Positions 35,889-44,971 of a stretch of 64,000 nt of DNA are shown here, piece by piece. This DNA is from Anaerolinea sp. (GTDB lineage: Bacteria > Chloroflexota > Dehalococcoidia > Tepidiformales > Tepidiformaceae). The position numbers and the translations under genes are program-made. Numbering within the stretch: position 1 is the first letter of the stretch; every line of letters begins with the position of its first letter. The DNA lies in assembly GCA_013822275.1 (NCBI GenBank), contig PNKC01000001.1, positions 1-64,000 on the forward strand, read 5' to 3'. Below the pieces are notes generated by a model. The model ran no database searches. It was not told where the DNA came from and saw only the letters and a program-made list of their open reading frames with translations.

Positions 35889-35906
35889 TAGTTACGGATT
35901 TCACAA
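35889..35906. promoter_or_regulatory. Weak Rex-operator-like site upstream of rex
   Basis: TAGTTA-N6-TCACAA matches 10 of 12 positions of the Rex consensus TTGTGA-N6-TCACAA and ends 17 nt before the rex ATG. Matches this good are expected about twice by chance in 64 kb, so only the position supports it. Confidence 0.3.
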
Positions 35907-35923
35907 CCGGGTCCCCGTCCCCC

Positions 35924-36562
35924 ATGCCACTCGAAATCCCCGAAGTCGTGATCAACCGGCTGCCCGTCTACGCCAGAGCGCTCAGCGAGCTGGAGGCAAG
36001 GGGGGAGTCCGTCGTGAGTTCGCAGGCGCTGGGGGAGCTGCTGGACGTGACGCCGGCGCAGATCCGGAAAGATCTCTCTTACTTCGGCCGCTTCGGCAAG
36101 CAGGGGCGTGGCTACAACGTCCCTGGCCTGCTCACCAAGCTGCGCGAAATCCTGGGCATTGACCGCCAGTGGCGGGTCTGCCTGGTGGGGGTTGGCCGGC
36201 TCGGGCAAGCGATCGCCGAGTACGGGGGCTTTGGGCCACAGGGGTTCGTCGTGGTCGCCGCCTTCGATGCCAGCGGCGCGGTGGTGGGCACCAGGCTTGG
36301 CGACGTTGTCGTGCGCCATGCGGACAGTCTGGACGAGTTTCTGAAGGCGAACCGGGTGGACATCGGCATCGTCGCGGTGCCGGCGAACGAAGCGCAGCGG
36401 GTCGTCGACAGGTTGGTGGCCTCGGGGATCCACGCCATCCTCAACTACGCCCCAATCATGGCCCACGTGCCACGAGACGTGGTGATCCGCCACATTGACC
36501 CGGTCCTCGCGATGCAGAGCATGACCTTCTACATCTCGCGCCACGTGCCTCCGGGGGAGTAG
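35924..36562 (+). CDS. rex: Redox-sensing transcriptional repressor Rex
   Basis: This 212-aa repressor senses the NADH/NAD+ ratio. The N-terminal winged helix includes SSQALGELLDVTPAQIRKDLSYFGRFGKQGRGYNV, whose RKDLSYFG is a Rex signature. The Rossmann part has LVGVGRLGQAI, and the C-terminal swapped helix ends AMQSMTFYISRHVPPG. It represses respiration and fermentation genes until NADH rises. The last 16 codons are duplicated at 50580-50629 at the far end of an inserted element, so the present C-terminus was supplied by that element. Confidence 0.95.
   Translation: MPLEIPEVVINRLPVYARALSELEARGESVVSSQALGELLDVTPAQIRKDLSYFGRFGKQGRGYNVPGLLTKLREILGIDRQWRVCLVGVGRLGQAIAEYGGFGPQGFVVVAAFDASGAVVGTRLGDVVVRHADSLDEFLKANRVDIGIVAVPANEAQRVVDRLVASGIHAILNYAPIMAHVPRDVVIRHIDPVLAMQSMTFYISRHVPPGE
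36513..36549. other. Attachment site attL (37-bp repeat in the rex 3' end)
   Basis: Identical over 37 bp to 50580-50616. The match continues past it with two mismatches to the rex stop codon. It encodes the last residues of Rex, from the end of the Met-Gln segment through SRHVP. Confidence 0.88.
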
Positions 36563-36615
36563 GGAATTTTGAATCTGAGCGGGGGTGTTTTGGGCGGTGT
36601 TATTGATTAGATGGC

Positions 36616-36642
36616 TTAGCAATTGGTGCCCAAATGGTGCCA
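36616..36642. repeat. Left arm-type integrase-site repeat
   Basis: Contains TTAGCAATTGGTGCCCA and the 19-mer TGGTGCCCAAATGGTGCCA (36624-36642). Both recur near the right end (50432-50448 and 50459-50477) in the same orientation. Repeated TGGTGCC cores just inside each end are what arm-type binding sites look like. Confidence 0.7.
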
Positions 36643-36673
36643 CGATTTTTCGGAGTGTTGGTGGTGGCGGGTT

Positions 36674-37795
36674 TTAGTGGGCCTTTTTGAGGAGGGCTGA
36701 GAAGGCTTCGGCGGCCTGGCGCTGGTGGTCCTGGGTGGGGGTTACGTAGCGGTTCAGGGTGAACTTCACATCGCTGTGGCCGAGGCGGTCGCTGACGACT
36801 TTGGGGTTGATGCCGGCGCCCGCGAGGAGGGTGCCGTGGGTGTGGCGGAGGTCGTGGAAGCGGCAGGGCGCGAGTCCGGCTTTTTCGACGATGCGCTTGA
36901 AGTGAAGGTTGAAGCTGCCGAGGGGGATGGGTTCGCCAACTTCGTTGACGAAGACGAGATCTTCGGCGTTCGCCCAGGACTTGCCCCACTTGAGGCGGCG
37001 TTCTTTCTGGTTGCGATGGAGAGTGCGGAGCATTTCCGCGGTGTCGTTGGCGATGGCGATGGTCCGTCGCGACTTGGCGGTCTTCGGTTGGCCGTAGACG
37101 ACGCCGGTGCCGGGTTCGAAGCGGGCGCTGGCGGCGATGGTAATGGTGGGCGTGTCGAGGTCGACGGAGGACCACTTGAGGGCGAGGAGTTCGCCGCGGC
37201 GGGCGCCGGTGGCGAGGGCCAGTGCGATGACCGGGGCGAGGTCTGTGCCTTCGGCGGCGGCCTGTAGGGTTGCGATCTGGGCGGGTTCGAGGACGCGCAT
37301 GGCGGGTGTGGAATCCGGCTTCGGGCGGTCGACGCCTTCCACGGGGTTACGAGCGAGGACGCTGAGGCGGACGGCTCGTTGGAGGGCCATCTTGAGGACC
37401 GCGAAGACGTAGGTGGATGAGGCGGCGGATGTCTTCTTTTCGGCGCCCGCGAGGAGTTCCTGGATGTGGAGTGGCTTGACGCGGTTGAGGCGCATGGTGC
37501 CGATGGAGGGGCTGACGTAGATGCGGATGGCCTGGCGGTAGCGCGCGGTTGTCTGGGGGGTGGTCTTGTGGATGGAGAGCCAGTGGTGGAGGTACTCGTC
37601 GACTGTCATTTTGTGGGGTTCGACGTCGAAGCCCTGGTCGCGCTGGGAAAGGAGGTGAGTGAGGCGTCGTTCGGCGTCGTCGTGGCTGCCGTGGAAGGTT
37701 TCGGTGCGGCGAATGCGGCGACCGTCGAGGCTGCGGCCGACGTCGTAGGTGAGGCGCCAGGACTGGTTTCCGCGGTTGGTGATGGTGCCGGCCAT
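36674..37795 (-). CDS. Tyrosine-type site-specific integrase
   Basis: This 373-aa phage-family integrase catalyses integration and excision. It has an N-terminal arm-binding domain, a core-binding SAM-like domain (MTVDEYLHHWL at about 63-73) and a catalytic domain. The catalytic residues are visible: R199 in TGARRGE, K238 in QPKTAKS, H314 and R317 in HDLRHTHG, H340 in RLGHSD, and the nucleophile Y350 in NRYVTP. It sits 110 bp inside the left repeat, as usual for the enzyme responsible for that att site. Confidence 0.95.
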   Translation of the reverse strand: MAGTITNRGNQSWRLTYDVGRSLDGRRIRRTETFHGSHDDAERRLTHLLSQRDQGFDVEPHKMTVDEYLHHWLSIHKTTPQTTARYRQAIRIYVSPSIGTMRLNRVKPLHIQELLAGAEKKTSAASSTYVFAVLKMALQRAVRLSVLARNPVEGVDRPKPDSTPAMRVLEPAQIATLQAAAEGTDLAPVIALALATGARRGELLALKWSSVDLDTPTITIAASARFEPGTGVVYGQPKTAKSRRTIAIANDTAEMLRTLHRNQKERRLKWGKSWANAEDLVFVNEVGEPIPLGSFNLHFKRIVEKAGLAPCRFHDLRHTHGTLLAGAGINPKVVSDRLGHSDVKFTLNRYVTPTQDHQRQAAEAFSALLKKAH

Positions 37796-37797
37796 GG

Positions 37798-38769
37798 TTA
37801 CACCTCGGGTCCGGGTTTTGCCCGGTTCTTCTTAGACTTCTGTTTCATGCGTTTGGCGGCGTGGTAGCTCTTGCCGTGGGCGACACAGCAGAAGCGGAAG
37901 GTGCCGCTCACTTCCCACCTGTCGGAGACGAACACTTTCCGGCAGCGATGGTAGGTGCACCGGAGAATGATGGGTACCGGGAATGGAGGAACGATGGCCC
38001 CGAGGTTGGCGGCGACTGTGAACCACAGGGTTTGAAAGGGTGCAGGTGGACCCGGGACGATCTCGAAGGGTCCGGCCGGCGATGTGCCAATCGTTAGGTT
38101 TCCGAACTCGGCTAGTTGGGCTGCGGTCCAGATGCGAGCCATCACGAAGCGGAGGTCGATCCCGGGTGGGGCCGAAGCGCTCATGGCGACCAGCAACGCG
38201 GGGTCTTTTTCGAGGTTTTGGGCGAGGGCGTCCCAAAACGGGCTGGGTTCGGCGGCGCGGAGGGCGAGGCCCATGAAGAGGACGGCGCGCAACTTGCGGA
38301 GACGGCGAAGCAGGACGTGGGCGTCGACGCCAGGTCCGGTTCGGTCCCCCAAAACGTGGTTAGCGGCTAGGCCAAGATCGCCGATGGATCTTAAGAGCCC
38401 GAGAAGGTCGGCGGGCAGGGGGCTCTTTTCGTCGAGGTCTGCGGGCAGCGGCAGCCAATCGCTCCGACCGTCCGGCGTGGTGATGGCGTCTCCCAGCCAT
38501 GCTCGACGGTCGGCGGCAAGCCAGAGGATGGTCGTTTCGAGAAGTTGGTGGTCGAACACGACGCCGGTCCCTTTGCCGATCGCCCAGGCAATCCATGCGG
38601 TATTGGATGGTTGGCGCTTGGCGGGCTCCCGGTGCTCGACGATGGAGAGTTCCCAGGCGGGGAACTTGCGAGTCATGGCGGTCGTTGGGGCCGTGGGAAG
38701 GTTGAGGATGCGCTCGACCCCGTCTTTGAAGCCGGCAAAATCGTCGGAATCTTCTTTAGGTACTTCCAT
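37798..38769 (-). CDS. Unknown protein with C-terminal zinc-finger-like motif
   Basis: This 323-aa protein has no recognised N-terminal domain; the first 270 residues are of mixed helix composition. Near the C-terminus a CTYHRC knuckle is followed 18 residues later by FRFCCVAHGKSYHAAKRMKQ, which resembles CGNR-type zinc fingers of ABATE-like regulators. The extreme C-terminus is basic. The ATG at 38769 has AGGAAG 9 nt upstream and is preferred over an upstream TTG. The gene ends 2 nt before the integrase gene, so it is probably co-transcribed with it and may regulate the element. Confidence 0.6.
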   Translation of the reverse strand: MEVPKEDSDDFAGFKDGVERILNLPTAPTTAMTRKFPAWELSIVEHREPAKRQPSNTAWIAWAIGKGTGVVFDHQLLETTILWLAADRRAWLGDAITTPDGRSDWLPLPADLDEKSPLPADLLGLLRSIGDLGLAANHVLGDRTGPGVDAHVLLRRLRKLRAVLFMGLALRAAEPSPFWDALAQNLEKDPALLVAMSASAPPGIDLRFVMARIWTAAQLAEFGNLTIGTSPAGPFEIVPGPPAPFQTLWFTVAANLGAIVPPFPVPIILRCTYHRCRKVFVSDRWEVSGTFRFCCVAHGKSYHAAKRMKQKSKKNRAKPGPEV

Positions 38770-38839
38770 ATTCGGACTTCCTAAGTGCAAGGTAGCGCAT
38801 GACGGGCCGAGATAGCAAGACGCGGCCGTCCAGGAAGGA

Positions 38840-39040
38840 ATGCAGACGATGAGAGAGACGCAAGAGAAGCCGTATTTCGTGGGAATCGCGCAGGCGGCGA
38901 AGGTGCTTGGGATGAGCTACAGCGCGGTGTGGGATTCGCTGCGGCGCGGCGATTTCCCGGTGCAGAGCGTGCAGATCGGGACGAAGTGGCGGATCAGCCG
39001 GGCGGGGCTGGAAGCGCTGGCGGGCGAGGAGCGGGAGTAG
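38840..39040 (+). CDS. Excisionase-like helix-turn-helix protein
   Basis: This 66-aa protein has the MerR/excisionase-type HTH (VGIAQAAKVLGMSYSAVWDSLRRGDFPVQSVQIGTKWRISRAGLEAL in outline): a helix-turn-helix followed by a wing ending WRIS. Such proteins bend DNA at the att site and direct the integrase to excise. A second in-frame ATG at 38849 has better spacing from GGAAGG and may be the true start. It is divergent from the zinc-finger/integrase pair. Confidence 0.75.
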   Translation: MQTMRETQEKPYFVGIAQAAKVLGMSYSAVWDSLRRGDFPVQSVQIGTKWRISRAGLEALAGEERE

Positions 39041-39091
39041 ACGGTTAACGAGATCCGAACTCAGGACGGGAAATCAGGAGGGCGACACTCG

Positions 39092-40147
39092 TTGACGACA
39101 TCACGTGAGTCAATTGGCAGCATGTTGCTTTCGGAAGCGGAGCGTTCCGAGGTCCGGTGGCTGTGGCCGGGGTACATCCCGCTCGGCAAGCTCGTCATGG
39201 TCGATGGAGACCCAGGGGTTGGGAAGTCGACGCTGATTGGCGACATCGTGGCGCGGCTGACGACCGGGCGGGAGATGCCCGATGGGAGCCGGAGCGAGAC
39301 GGATGGGCCGGCCGGGGTGGTGATGCTCGCCGGCGAGGAAGATGCGGGAGATTCGATCCTGCCGCGGATGGAGGCCGCCGGCGGCGACTCAAGGCGAGTG
39401 CGGCTGCGGGTGTCCGTGCGCCGCGAGTACAGCGACCAATCTCCCACTATCGAAGACGCCGACCACATCGCTGACGACATCGCCCGGTCGCAGGCGCGGG
39501 CAGTGGTCATTGACCCATTTTCGGAGTTCCTGGTGAGCGGGCAGAGTACGATCAGCGACCCGGAGATACGGGAGGCGCTGCGGCCGTTGCGGCGGTTGGC
39601 ACAGGAAACGGGGGCGACGGTCATCGTGGTCCGACATCTGCGGAAGGGCGCGAACAAGCGGATGGTGCACGCTGGGGCCGGGTCGATGGGCATCATTGGG
39701 GCAGCGCGGGCCGCGCTCCTTTGCGACCGGAACCCGGCCAACCCGTCCGAGCGGCTGATGGTGGTGACGAAAAACAGCTATGGGCCGGAGGGGGCGAGCC
39801 AGCGCTACCGAATCGCCGGGGAGCGGGGAGCCGTGCGAGTGGAGTGGCTCGGACCTTCCGAGGTGCGTGCCCACGAACTCGAGGATGGTGGCGGAGCGCC
39901 GAGAACGGCGAAGCCTAAGGATGACGCGGCAGAGTGGATCGCTGCGCGGCTCGCGGAGGGGCCGGTGGCAACGACGGCGCTGCAGGAGGCTGCCACCGGT
40001 GACGGATTTGCCTGGCCCACGGTACGGCGGGCGGCCGAACGCCTCTGCGTGGTGAGGCAGAAGGCCGGGTTCCAGGGTGGCTGGGAATGGTCGCTGCCGG
40101 GCGAAGATGATCACGAGCCGGCGAAGATGATCATGTCTGGAGTGTGA
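39092..40147 (+). CDS. RepA-like RecA-fold ATPase of mobile element
   Basis: This 351-aa ATPase has the P-loop GDPGVGKST (about residues 39-47), a Walker B-like AVVIDPFSEF, and VIVVRHLRKGANK after it. This is the layout of hexameric RepA/DnaB-type helicases encoded by plasmids and integrative elements. The C-terminal third (AAEWIAARLAEGPVATTALQEAA) looks like a winged helix. It probably unwinds element DNA or helps its maintenance. TTG 39092 is preceded by AGGAGG with 9-nt spacing. Repeated TGATCA sites overlap and follow its 3' end. Confidence 0.78.
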   Translation: MTTSRESIGSMLLSEAERSEVRWLWPGYIPLGKLVMVDGDPGVGKSTLIGDIVARLTTGREMPDGSRSETDGPAGVVMLAGEEDAGDSILPRMEAAGGDSRRVRLRVSVRREYSDQSPTIEDADHIADDIARSQARAVVIDPFSEFLVSGQSTISDPEIREALRPLRRLAQETGATVIVVRHLRKGANKRMVHAGAGSMGIIGAARAALLCDRNPANPSERLMVVTKNSYGPEGASQRYRIAGERGAVRVEWLGPSEVRAHELEDGGGAPRTAKPKDDAAEWIAARLAEGPVATTALQEAATGDGFAWPTVRRAAERLCVVRQKAGFQGGWEWSLPGEDDHEPAKMIMSGV

Positions 40148-40175
40148 TCACCTTCGGGGAAGTTGATCATCTTCG
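40102..40175. repeat. TGATCA repeats and 12-bp inverted repeat at the ATPase gene end
   Basis: CGAAGATGATCA occurs at 40102-40113 and 40122-40133. Its exact inverse TGATCATCTTCG is at 40164-40175. A further TGATCA lies between, giving four TGATCA palindromes within about 75 bp. It may be a binding site or origin-like element for the ATPase, or a terminator-forming hairpin. Confidence 0.6.
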
Positions 40176-40314
40176 AGGGGCGTCGGGACATCGGCTGGCG
40201 CAGATGAGGTTGGTCCCCTATTGCACCAGGAAGGGCGGGCTTCGGCGTTCGGAGGAACGGCTTCGCCCGCCATGCGATATAAGAACCCGCAGCCTCGGGA
40301 AGGCCCCATCAGGG

Positions 40315-41775
40315 TTAGCTGGGTTGGCGGTGTGGGATCTTCACGACCAGTGTGGTGCCCGCTCCGGGGCGAGCGCGGACCGTCACTTCGCCTCCACAGA
40401 CGCGCGCTCGCTCGTGCATGCCCAAGAGCCCGAGCTTCGTGGTCCCGGCGAGGTTTTCGTGCGACGAGAAGCGAAAGCCCTGGCCGTCATCACGGATAGT
40501 GAGCGAGGTGCTTTCCGGCCGGTGATCGAGGGAAACCGTGACGGACGACGCCTGGGCATGCCGTTCAACGTTGCGAAGCGACTCTTGAGCGATTCGGAAA
40601 AGCGCGAGTTCGACATCCGGCAATAGCCGGCGAGGGTTGCCGTGTATGAGCAACTCCGCTGGTATCGCCGTCCGGTCGGTGAACTCTTTAGTCAGCCTTC
40701 GAATTGCTGGCGCAAGCCCGAGGTCATCCAGCACTGGCGGCCGAAGCCCCTGGGCATAGCCGCGGACTGACTCCGCGATCGCTCCGGCAAAGTCCCGCGC
40801 TTCGCGTAACGCATCCTTCACAGCGGGAGCGGCGCCGGGAGTGCCCGCACCGATCTCGTTGAGCTGCCGCCAGAGAAGAACCAACGACTGCACGGTGTCA
40901 TCGTGAAGTTCTTGGGCGAGGCGCTTCCGCTCCTCTTCCTGCGCGCGGACTACTTCCGCGGCGTAGGTCTCGAGCCCAACCTGGCGACGTTTCTGTTCAG
41001 TTACATCATGAAGCACAACCTGAGTGCCTCCGCCCGGCTCGGCCAGGGAAGTGCTCACGGGCTCCAGCCAGACTTCTTCTCCGTGTGGGCCGGCGACGAC
41101 GAACGCACCCTGCCGGGAAGTGGACGGCGAGCCTTCGCTCTCATCGGCAGCGGAAATTAACGAGCCCAGCCGTTTGCCCTTAAGGCTGCCGGTCGATGTC
41201 CTCAGCAGCCGGGCAGCGGCAGCGTTGGCCTCGAGAATCTCTCCCCCGGCATCGAGCAGAAGTACGCCCTCGGCCGAAGTTTCGAATAGCCCCCGGTACC
41301 TTCCTTCCGAAACGCCGAGAGCTTGCGAGACGGATTCAGCGTGCGCACGCGCCTTCATCTGGTGGTCCACGCGACTCCCGACGAACAGGCCCATCCCGTC
41401 GATGATGAACAGCTGCGACATCGAGCCGATCGTCTGTGAGCCATGATGCAGGAAAATCCAGTTGGGTACGGAGATGACGGTGCACCACAGCGCTGTCGCC
41501 AGCGCGCCGGACAGCCCGAAATAGAGGGCCGAGTACACCACCGGAATGGCGAACAGGGAGATGGGGAGGAAGTATGCATGGCCCAGCCATGGAAGGTAGC
41601 CAAAGAATTCCACCGAGTCATGGATCGCGGCGATGAACACGACCAGGACCTGGGTAGCCCAGAATCGCGGATTCTCCACCGGTGGGACCCATCGCCTGCT
41701 CAAGCGCACGGGAAGAGGCGCGTCCGTGGAACGCGCGGCCGGGACGGTGTCACGGGAACCGGCGAGCGACGTCAT
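40315..41775 (-). CDS. Sensor histidine kinase, NarX/DegS-type with PAS domain
   Basis: This 486-aa kinase starts with hydrophobic helices (about residues 35-130, including FWATQVLVVFIAAIHDSV and AIPVVYSALYFGLSGALATALW), followed by a PAS domain (RYRGLFETSAEGVLLLDAGGEILEANAAAARLL in outline). The HisKA_3 motif EERKRLAQELHDD holds the phospho-acceptor H291. The ATPase part has NVERHAQAS, RDDGQGF and LGLLGMHERA. It is the partner of the NarL-type regulator that overlaps its start by 4 nt. Position beside the molybdoenzyme operon resembles TtrS; the signal is unknown. Confidence 0.92.
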   Translation of the reverse strand: MTSLAGSRDTVPAARSTDAPLPVRLSRRWVPPVENPRFWATQVLVVFIAAIHDSVEFFGYLPWLGHAYFLPISLFAIPVVYSALYFGLSGALATALWCTVISVPNWIFLHHGSQTIGSMSQLFIIDGMGLFVGSRVDHQMKARAHAESVSQALGVSEGRYRGLFETSAEGVLLLDAGGEILEANAAAARLLRTSTGSLKGKRLGSLISAADESEGSPSTSRQGAFVVAGPHGEEVWLEPVSTSLAEPGGGTQVVLHDVTEQKRRQVGLETYAAEVVRAQEEERKRLAQELHDDTVQSLVLLWRQLNEIGAGTPGAAPAVKDALREARDFAGAIAESVRGYAQGLRPPVLDDLGLAPAIRRLTKEFTDRTAIPAELLIHGNPRRLLPDVELALFRIAQESLRNVERHAQASSVTVSLDHRPESTSLTIRDDGQGFRFSSHENLAGTTKLGLLGMHERARVCGGEVTVRARPGAGTTLVVKIPHRQPS

Positions 41776-42449
41776 TGCCCGTCCCCGCCGAACCAGCCGT
41801 GCGTAGCGGCATACATGGCGGCTTCGGTCCTGGATCGAAGGCCAAGGCGGCCGAAAATGGTTTCCAGATGCCCCTCGACGGTACGAACGCTGATGCTGAG
41901 TTGCGCAGCGATCTCCTTGTTTCGCAGGCCTCGGCACACGCAGCGGAGCACCTCGACCTCCTTCTCAGTGAGATGAAGGTCGTCCCGCGGCAGCTGGGGC
42001 GGGTGCGCCAGCAGACGAGCGACTTTGTGTGCGATGACCGGATGGATAACGGTCTCGCCGGCGTAGACCCGGCGGACTGCGTCTGCCAACTCCTCAGCCC
42101 CAATCGTCTTGAGGACGTAGCCGGAAGCGCCCGCTTCGAAGACCGCCCGAACGTAGTCATCGTCGTCAAACGCACTGACGATCAGCACCACCGTGCGTGG
42201 AAGACGGTCTTTGATCTCCGCGGTGGCTTCAACTCCGTTGAGTCCCGGCATCCGAATATCGAGCAACACCACGTCGGGCCGCAAAAGCAGGGCCCTGGAA
42301 ACGGCCGAGGCGCCGTCGGAAGCCTCGCCCACCACGGTGATGCCCGGCGACTGTTCGAGCAGGCGACGGGTCCCTTCGCGGACCAGCATGTGGTCCTCGG
42401 CGATGAGCACGCGTATCTCGGGAGTCGGCGGAGCGGGTGAAGGTGTCAT
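41772..42449 (-). CDS. LuxR/NarL-type response regulator
   Basis: This 225-aa regulator has a receiver domain with acidic pair E18-D19 and the phosphorylated D64 in LLDIRMPG. The C-terminal LuxR helix-turn-helix is LTEKEVEVLRCVCRGLRNKEIAAQLSISVRTVEGHLETIF in outline. It is translated first and overlaps the sensor kinase by 4 nt. It is divergent from the molybdoenzyme operon starting at 42705, with a 255-bp shared promoter region, so it probably activates that operon. An imperfect dyad at 42519-42564 is a candidate target. Confidence 0.92.
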   Translation of the reverse strand: MTPSPAPPTPEIRVLIAEDHMLVREGTRRLLEQSPGITVVGEASDGASAVSRALLLRPDVVLLDIRMPGLNGVEATAEIKDRLPRTVVLIVSAFDDDDYVRAVFEAGASGYVLKTIGAEELADAVRRVYAGETVIHPVIAHKVARLLAHPPQLPRDDLHLTEKEVEVLRCVCRGLRNKEIAAQLSISVRTVEGHLETIFGRLGLRSRTEAAMYAATHGWFGGDGQ

Positions 42450-42518
42450 GGCTTCTTCGGCCCCAGTGTATCCCAGCGGGCTCCGCGTGTGGGGCGAGAA
42501 ACCCCCCGCGAGAAGCGG

Positions 42519-42564
42519 GTGTTTTCACGGGGGTGTAATCCGCCCGTTCAGCCCGTAGAAACAC
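42519..42564. promoter_or_regulatory. Imperfect dyad in the regulator/operon divergent spacer
   Basis: GTGTTTTCACGGG (42519-42531) and CCCGTAGAAACAC (42552-42564) pair with two mismatches across a 20-nt spacer. It is midway between the response regulator and the FeS gene, so it could bind the regulator. The rest of the 255-bp spacer shows no gene. Confidence 0.4.
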
Positions 42565-42704
42565 GCCTTCCCGGACGGGCCCGAGGGCCGAGACTACCAC
42601 AAGCGGGCCTCAGATTTGGCCGACCTTGGTCCGTTGGCTGACGCGCATTCCGTTCGCATCGGCCGCGATTCGCCGGTGTGGGTCGCCCGGCACGGAAGGA
42701 TGAC

Positions 42705-43679
42705 ATGGCAAAAACAAGTCGTCGCAAGCTGCTCAAGGGTGCGGCGGCCAGCGTGTCAACACTGGCGCTGGCCGCTACTCCGCTATCCCGCGCGATTCCG
42801 GTCCAGGCCTCCGAAGCAATCGGACCTGCGCCGGGTGTTCTTGCCCGGAGGGGACGCAATCTCAGTGCCGCACTGGCCGAGAGGGGCGCGCCGTCCGGCG
42901 GGTTGCTTCCGGCTACGCACGCCATCTCAGTCCCGTTGCCCACCGGCAGCGGGACGGCCGTCGCAGCGCAACAGGCCGCCGCATCCGCGGAAAGTTCGGT
43001 CGTGCGGATGCAGGCGGAATTGAAGCGGGCGATGGAGAAGCCAATCGCCCAGCGCAAGTGGACGATGGTCATCGACCAACGGAAGTGCGTCGGCTGTAGC
43101 GCCTGCACCGTAGCGTGCATCGCGGAGAACAACCTGCCGCCCGGGATCGCCTACCGGCCGGTGCTCGAGGAAGAGATCGGGGAGTACCCGAAGGTGACGC
43201 GTCGCTTCACCCCTCGCCCCTGCATGCACTGCGATGAGCCTCCATGCGTGCCGGTCTGTCCTGTCGGGGCGACCTATAAGCGGCCCGACGGCGTCGTTGT
43301 TATCAATTACGACAGGTGCATCGGCTGTCGCTACTGCATCGTGGCCTGCCCGTACGGCGCTCGATCCTTCGACTTCGGCGAGCACTACACGGACGGGACC
43401 CCCGGCCGCCAACCGTACGAAGAAAGCCCTGCGCTGGAGTATGGCAAGGAGTGGAGCCGCAGCTCCGTGGAGGGCATAACCCGAAAGTGCCACTTCTGCG
43501 TGCACCGGCTCAACGCCGGGATGCTGCCCGCCTGCGTGACAACGTGCATCGGTGAAGCGACCTACTTCGGCGACCTTAACGACCCGGAGAGCCTCGTGAC
43601 CGAGCTGGTTACAAGCGGCCGGGCTGTACGGCTCAAGGAAGAACTGGGCACGAAGCCCAACGTCTACTACCTGGTGTAA
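42705..43679 (+). CDS. 4Fe-4S electron-transfer subunit of a TtrB/SrdB-like reductase (element copy)
   Basis: This 324-aa protein starts with a Tat signal ([12 protein letters not shown] at about residues 5-16), so the folded subunit is exported. About 60 linker residues follow. Four cysteine clusters of the DmsB/PsrB/TtrB type are then visible: [35 protein letters not shown] and CHFC with a later CVTTC. It passes electrons between the NrfD membrane subunit and the molybdenum subunit. GGAAGGA precedes the ATG. It is gene 1 of the FeS-NrfD-Mo operon on the integrated element. Confidence 0.92.
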   Translation: MAKTSRRKLLKGAAASVSTLALAATPLSRAIPVQASEAIGPAPGVLARRGRNLSAALAERGAPSGGLLPATHAISVPLPTGSGTAVAAQQAAASAESSVVRMQAELKRAMEKPIAQRKWTMVIDQRKCVGCSACTVACIAENNLPPGIAYRPVLEEEIGEYPKVTRRFTPRPCMHCDEPPCVPVCPVGATYKRPDGVVVINYDRCIGCRYCIVACPYGARSFDFGEHYTDGTPGRQPYEESPALEYGKEWSRSSVEGITRKCHFCVHRLNAGMLPACVTTCIGEATYFGDLNDPESLVTELVTSGRAVRLKEELGTKPNVYYLV

Positions 43680-43693
43680 GAGGAGGTTGGGCT

Positions 43694-44971
43694 ATGTCTG
43701 CCAAAGTACTCAAGTCAGCGTTCTGGGGAGTCGGCGTTGCGCTGGTGCTCGCCGGGTCGTGGGCCTGGATCGACCGCTGGGTCAACGGGGAGAAGAACGC
43801 TAATTACGGCAGCCTTGTCCCCTGGGGACTCTGGGTTGCCGCATACATCTACTTCATTGGATTGAGCGCAGGGTCGTTCCTCGTGTCGTCGCTGGTCTAT
43901 GTGTTCCAGCTCAAGCGATTCGAGTCGATTGGACGCCTCGCGCTCTTCTCAGCAGTGGTGACACTAATTCTCGCCCTGCTCTCAATTTCAGCAGATCTCG
44001 GGCACCCGTTCCGCGCCTGGCATGTGTTGGTATACCCGAACTTCGGTTCGCCCATGGCCTGGATGATCTGGCTCTATAGCGCCTACTTCGCGGTGATCAT
44101 GCTCGAGCTCTGGTTCGTGCTTCGCTACGACCTGGTGGTCGCATCGAAATCCGCGGGGTTCAGAGGCACGTTCTATCGCATGCTCGTGTTCGGTAGCCGC
44201 GATGAGTCTCCAGAGACACTGGCGAGCGACCGCCAGATCGTCCGGATCCTCGCGACGATTGGCGTCCCGGTCGCCATCATGTTCCATGGTGGTGTTGGTG
44301 CCCTGTTCGGTGTGATTTCCGCTCGGCCGGCCTGGCACGGCGGTCTTTTCCCAATCCTCTTCCTGGTGTCTGCCCTCGCGAGCGGTGGGGCACTGCTGGC
44401 GATCGTCAGCGCGGTGTTCCAGGACGGATTACGCCGCAATCGCGACACGGTGCTCGCTTTGGGTACTCTCGTCCTCGGGCTTCTCGCCATCGACCTGCTT
44501 CTTCAGATTTCGGAAACGCTCGTCGGCTTCTATGGAAACGAGCCTGCCAGGATCGCGAACCTCAAGACGATCTACGGCGGCCCGTACTGGTGGGTCTTCT
44601 GGGTCTGGCAGTTGGGTCTCGGCACACTCGTTCCACTTGCCTTGCTCGTGTTGCCAGCAACGCGGAAGGACCCCAGGGTCGTGGCAGGCGCGTGTGGGCT
44701 GATTGCCGTCGGCTTCCTCGCCGTCCGCCTCAACATCGTCATCCCGGGCCTGGCTGACGAGCAGTTGGCCGGCCTTAGCGAGGCGTTCTCGTCTCCCCGG
44801 CTCACTACGGATTACGTGCCGAGCACGATCGAGTTCCTGTTCACTGCCGGCCTCGTAGGTATCGGCTTGCTGCTCTTTGGCCTGGGCGAATGGCTCATGC
44901 CTCACGGCGGCGAGCCGTCTGCTGGTGAAGCTCCAGCTGTTGGGACGGAGGGTTCACATGTCACAGCTTGA
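43694..44971 (+). CDS. NrfD/PsrC/TtrC-like quinone-linked membrane subunit (element copy)
   Basis: This 425-aa integral membrane protein has eight to ten helices and the NrfD-type start: a helix, then NYGSLVPWGLWVAAYIYFIGLSAGSFLVSSLVY in outline. Conserved segments ADLGHPFRAWHVL and HGGVGALFGVISARPAWHG are seen. It anchors the reductase and exchanges electrons with the quinone pool. AGGAGG lies upstream of the ATG. It overlaps the molybdenum subunit gene by 14 nt, so translation is coupled. No heme-binding pattern is evident. Confidence 0.9.
   Translation: MSAKVLKSAFWGVGVALVLAGSWAWIDRWVNGEKNANYGSLVPWGLWVAAYIYFIGLSAGSFLVSSLVYVFQLKRFESIGRLALFSAVVTLILALLSISADLGHPFRAWHVLVYPNFGSPMAWMIWLYSAYFAVIMLELWFVLRYDLVVASKSAGFRGTFYRMLVFGSRDESPETLASDRQIVRILATIGVPVAIMFHGGVGALFGVISARPAWHGGLFPILFLVSALASGGALLAIVSAVFQDGLRRNRDTVLALGTLVLGLLAIDLLLQISETLVGFYGNEPARIANLKTIYGGPYWWVFWVWQLGLGTLVPLALLVLPATRKDPRVVAGACGLIAVGFLAVRLNIVIPGLADEQLAGLSEAFSSPRLTTDYVPSTIEFLFTAGLVGIGLLLFGLGEWLMPHGGEPSAGEAPAVGTEGSHVTA

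Noticed and set aside
40144-40626. 160-codon plus-strand frame opposite the histidine kinase
   Set aside because: No domain, mostly antisense to the HisKA_3/ATPase region of the kinase.
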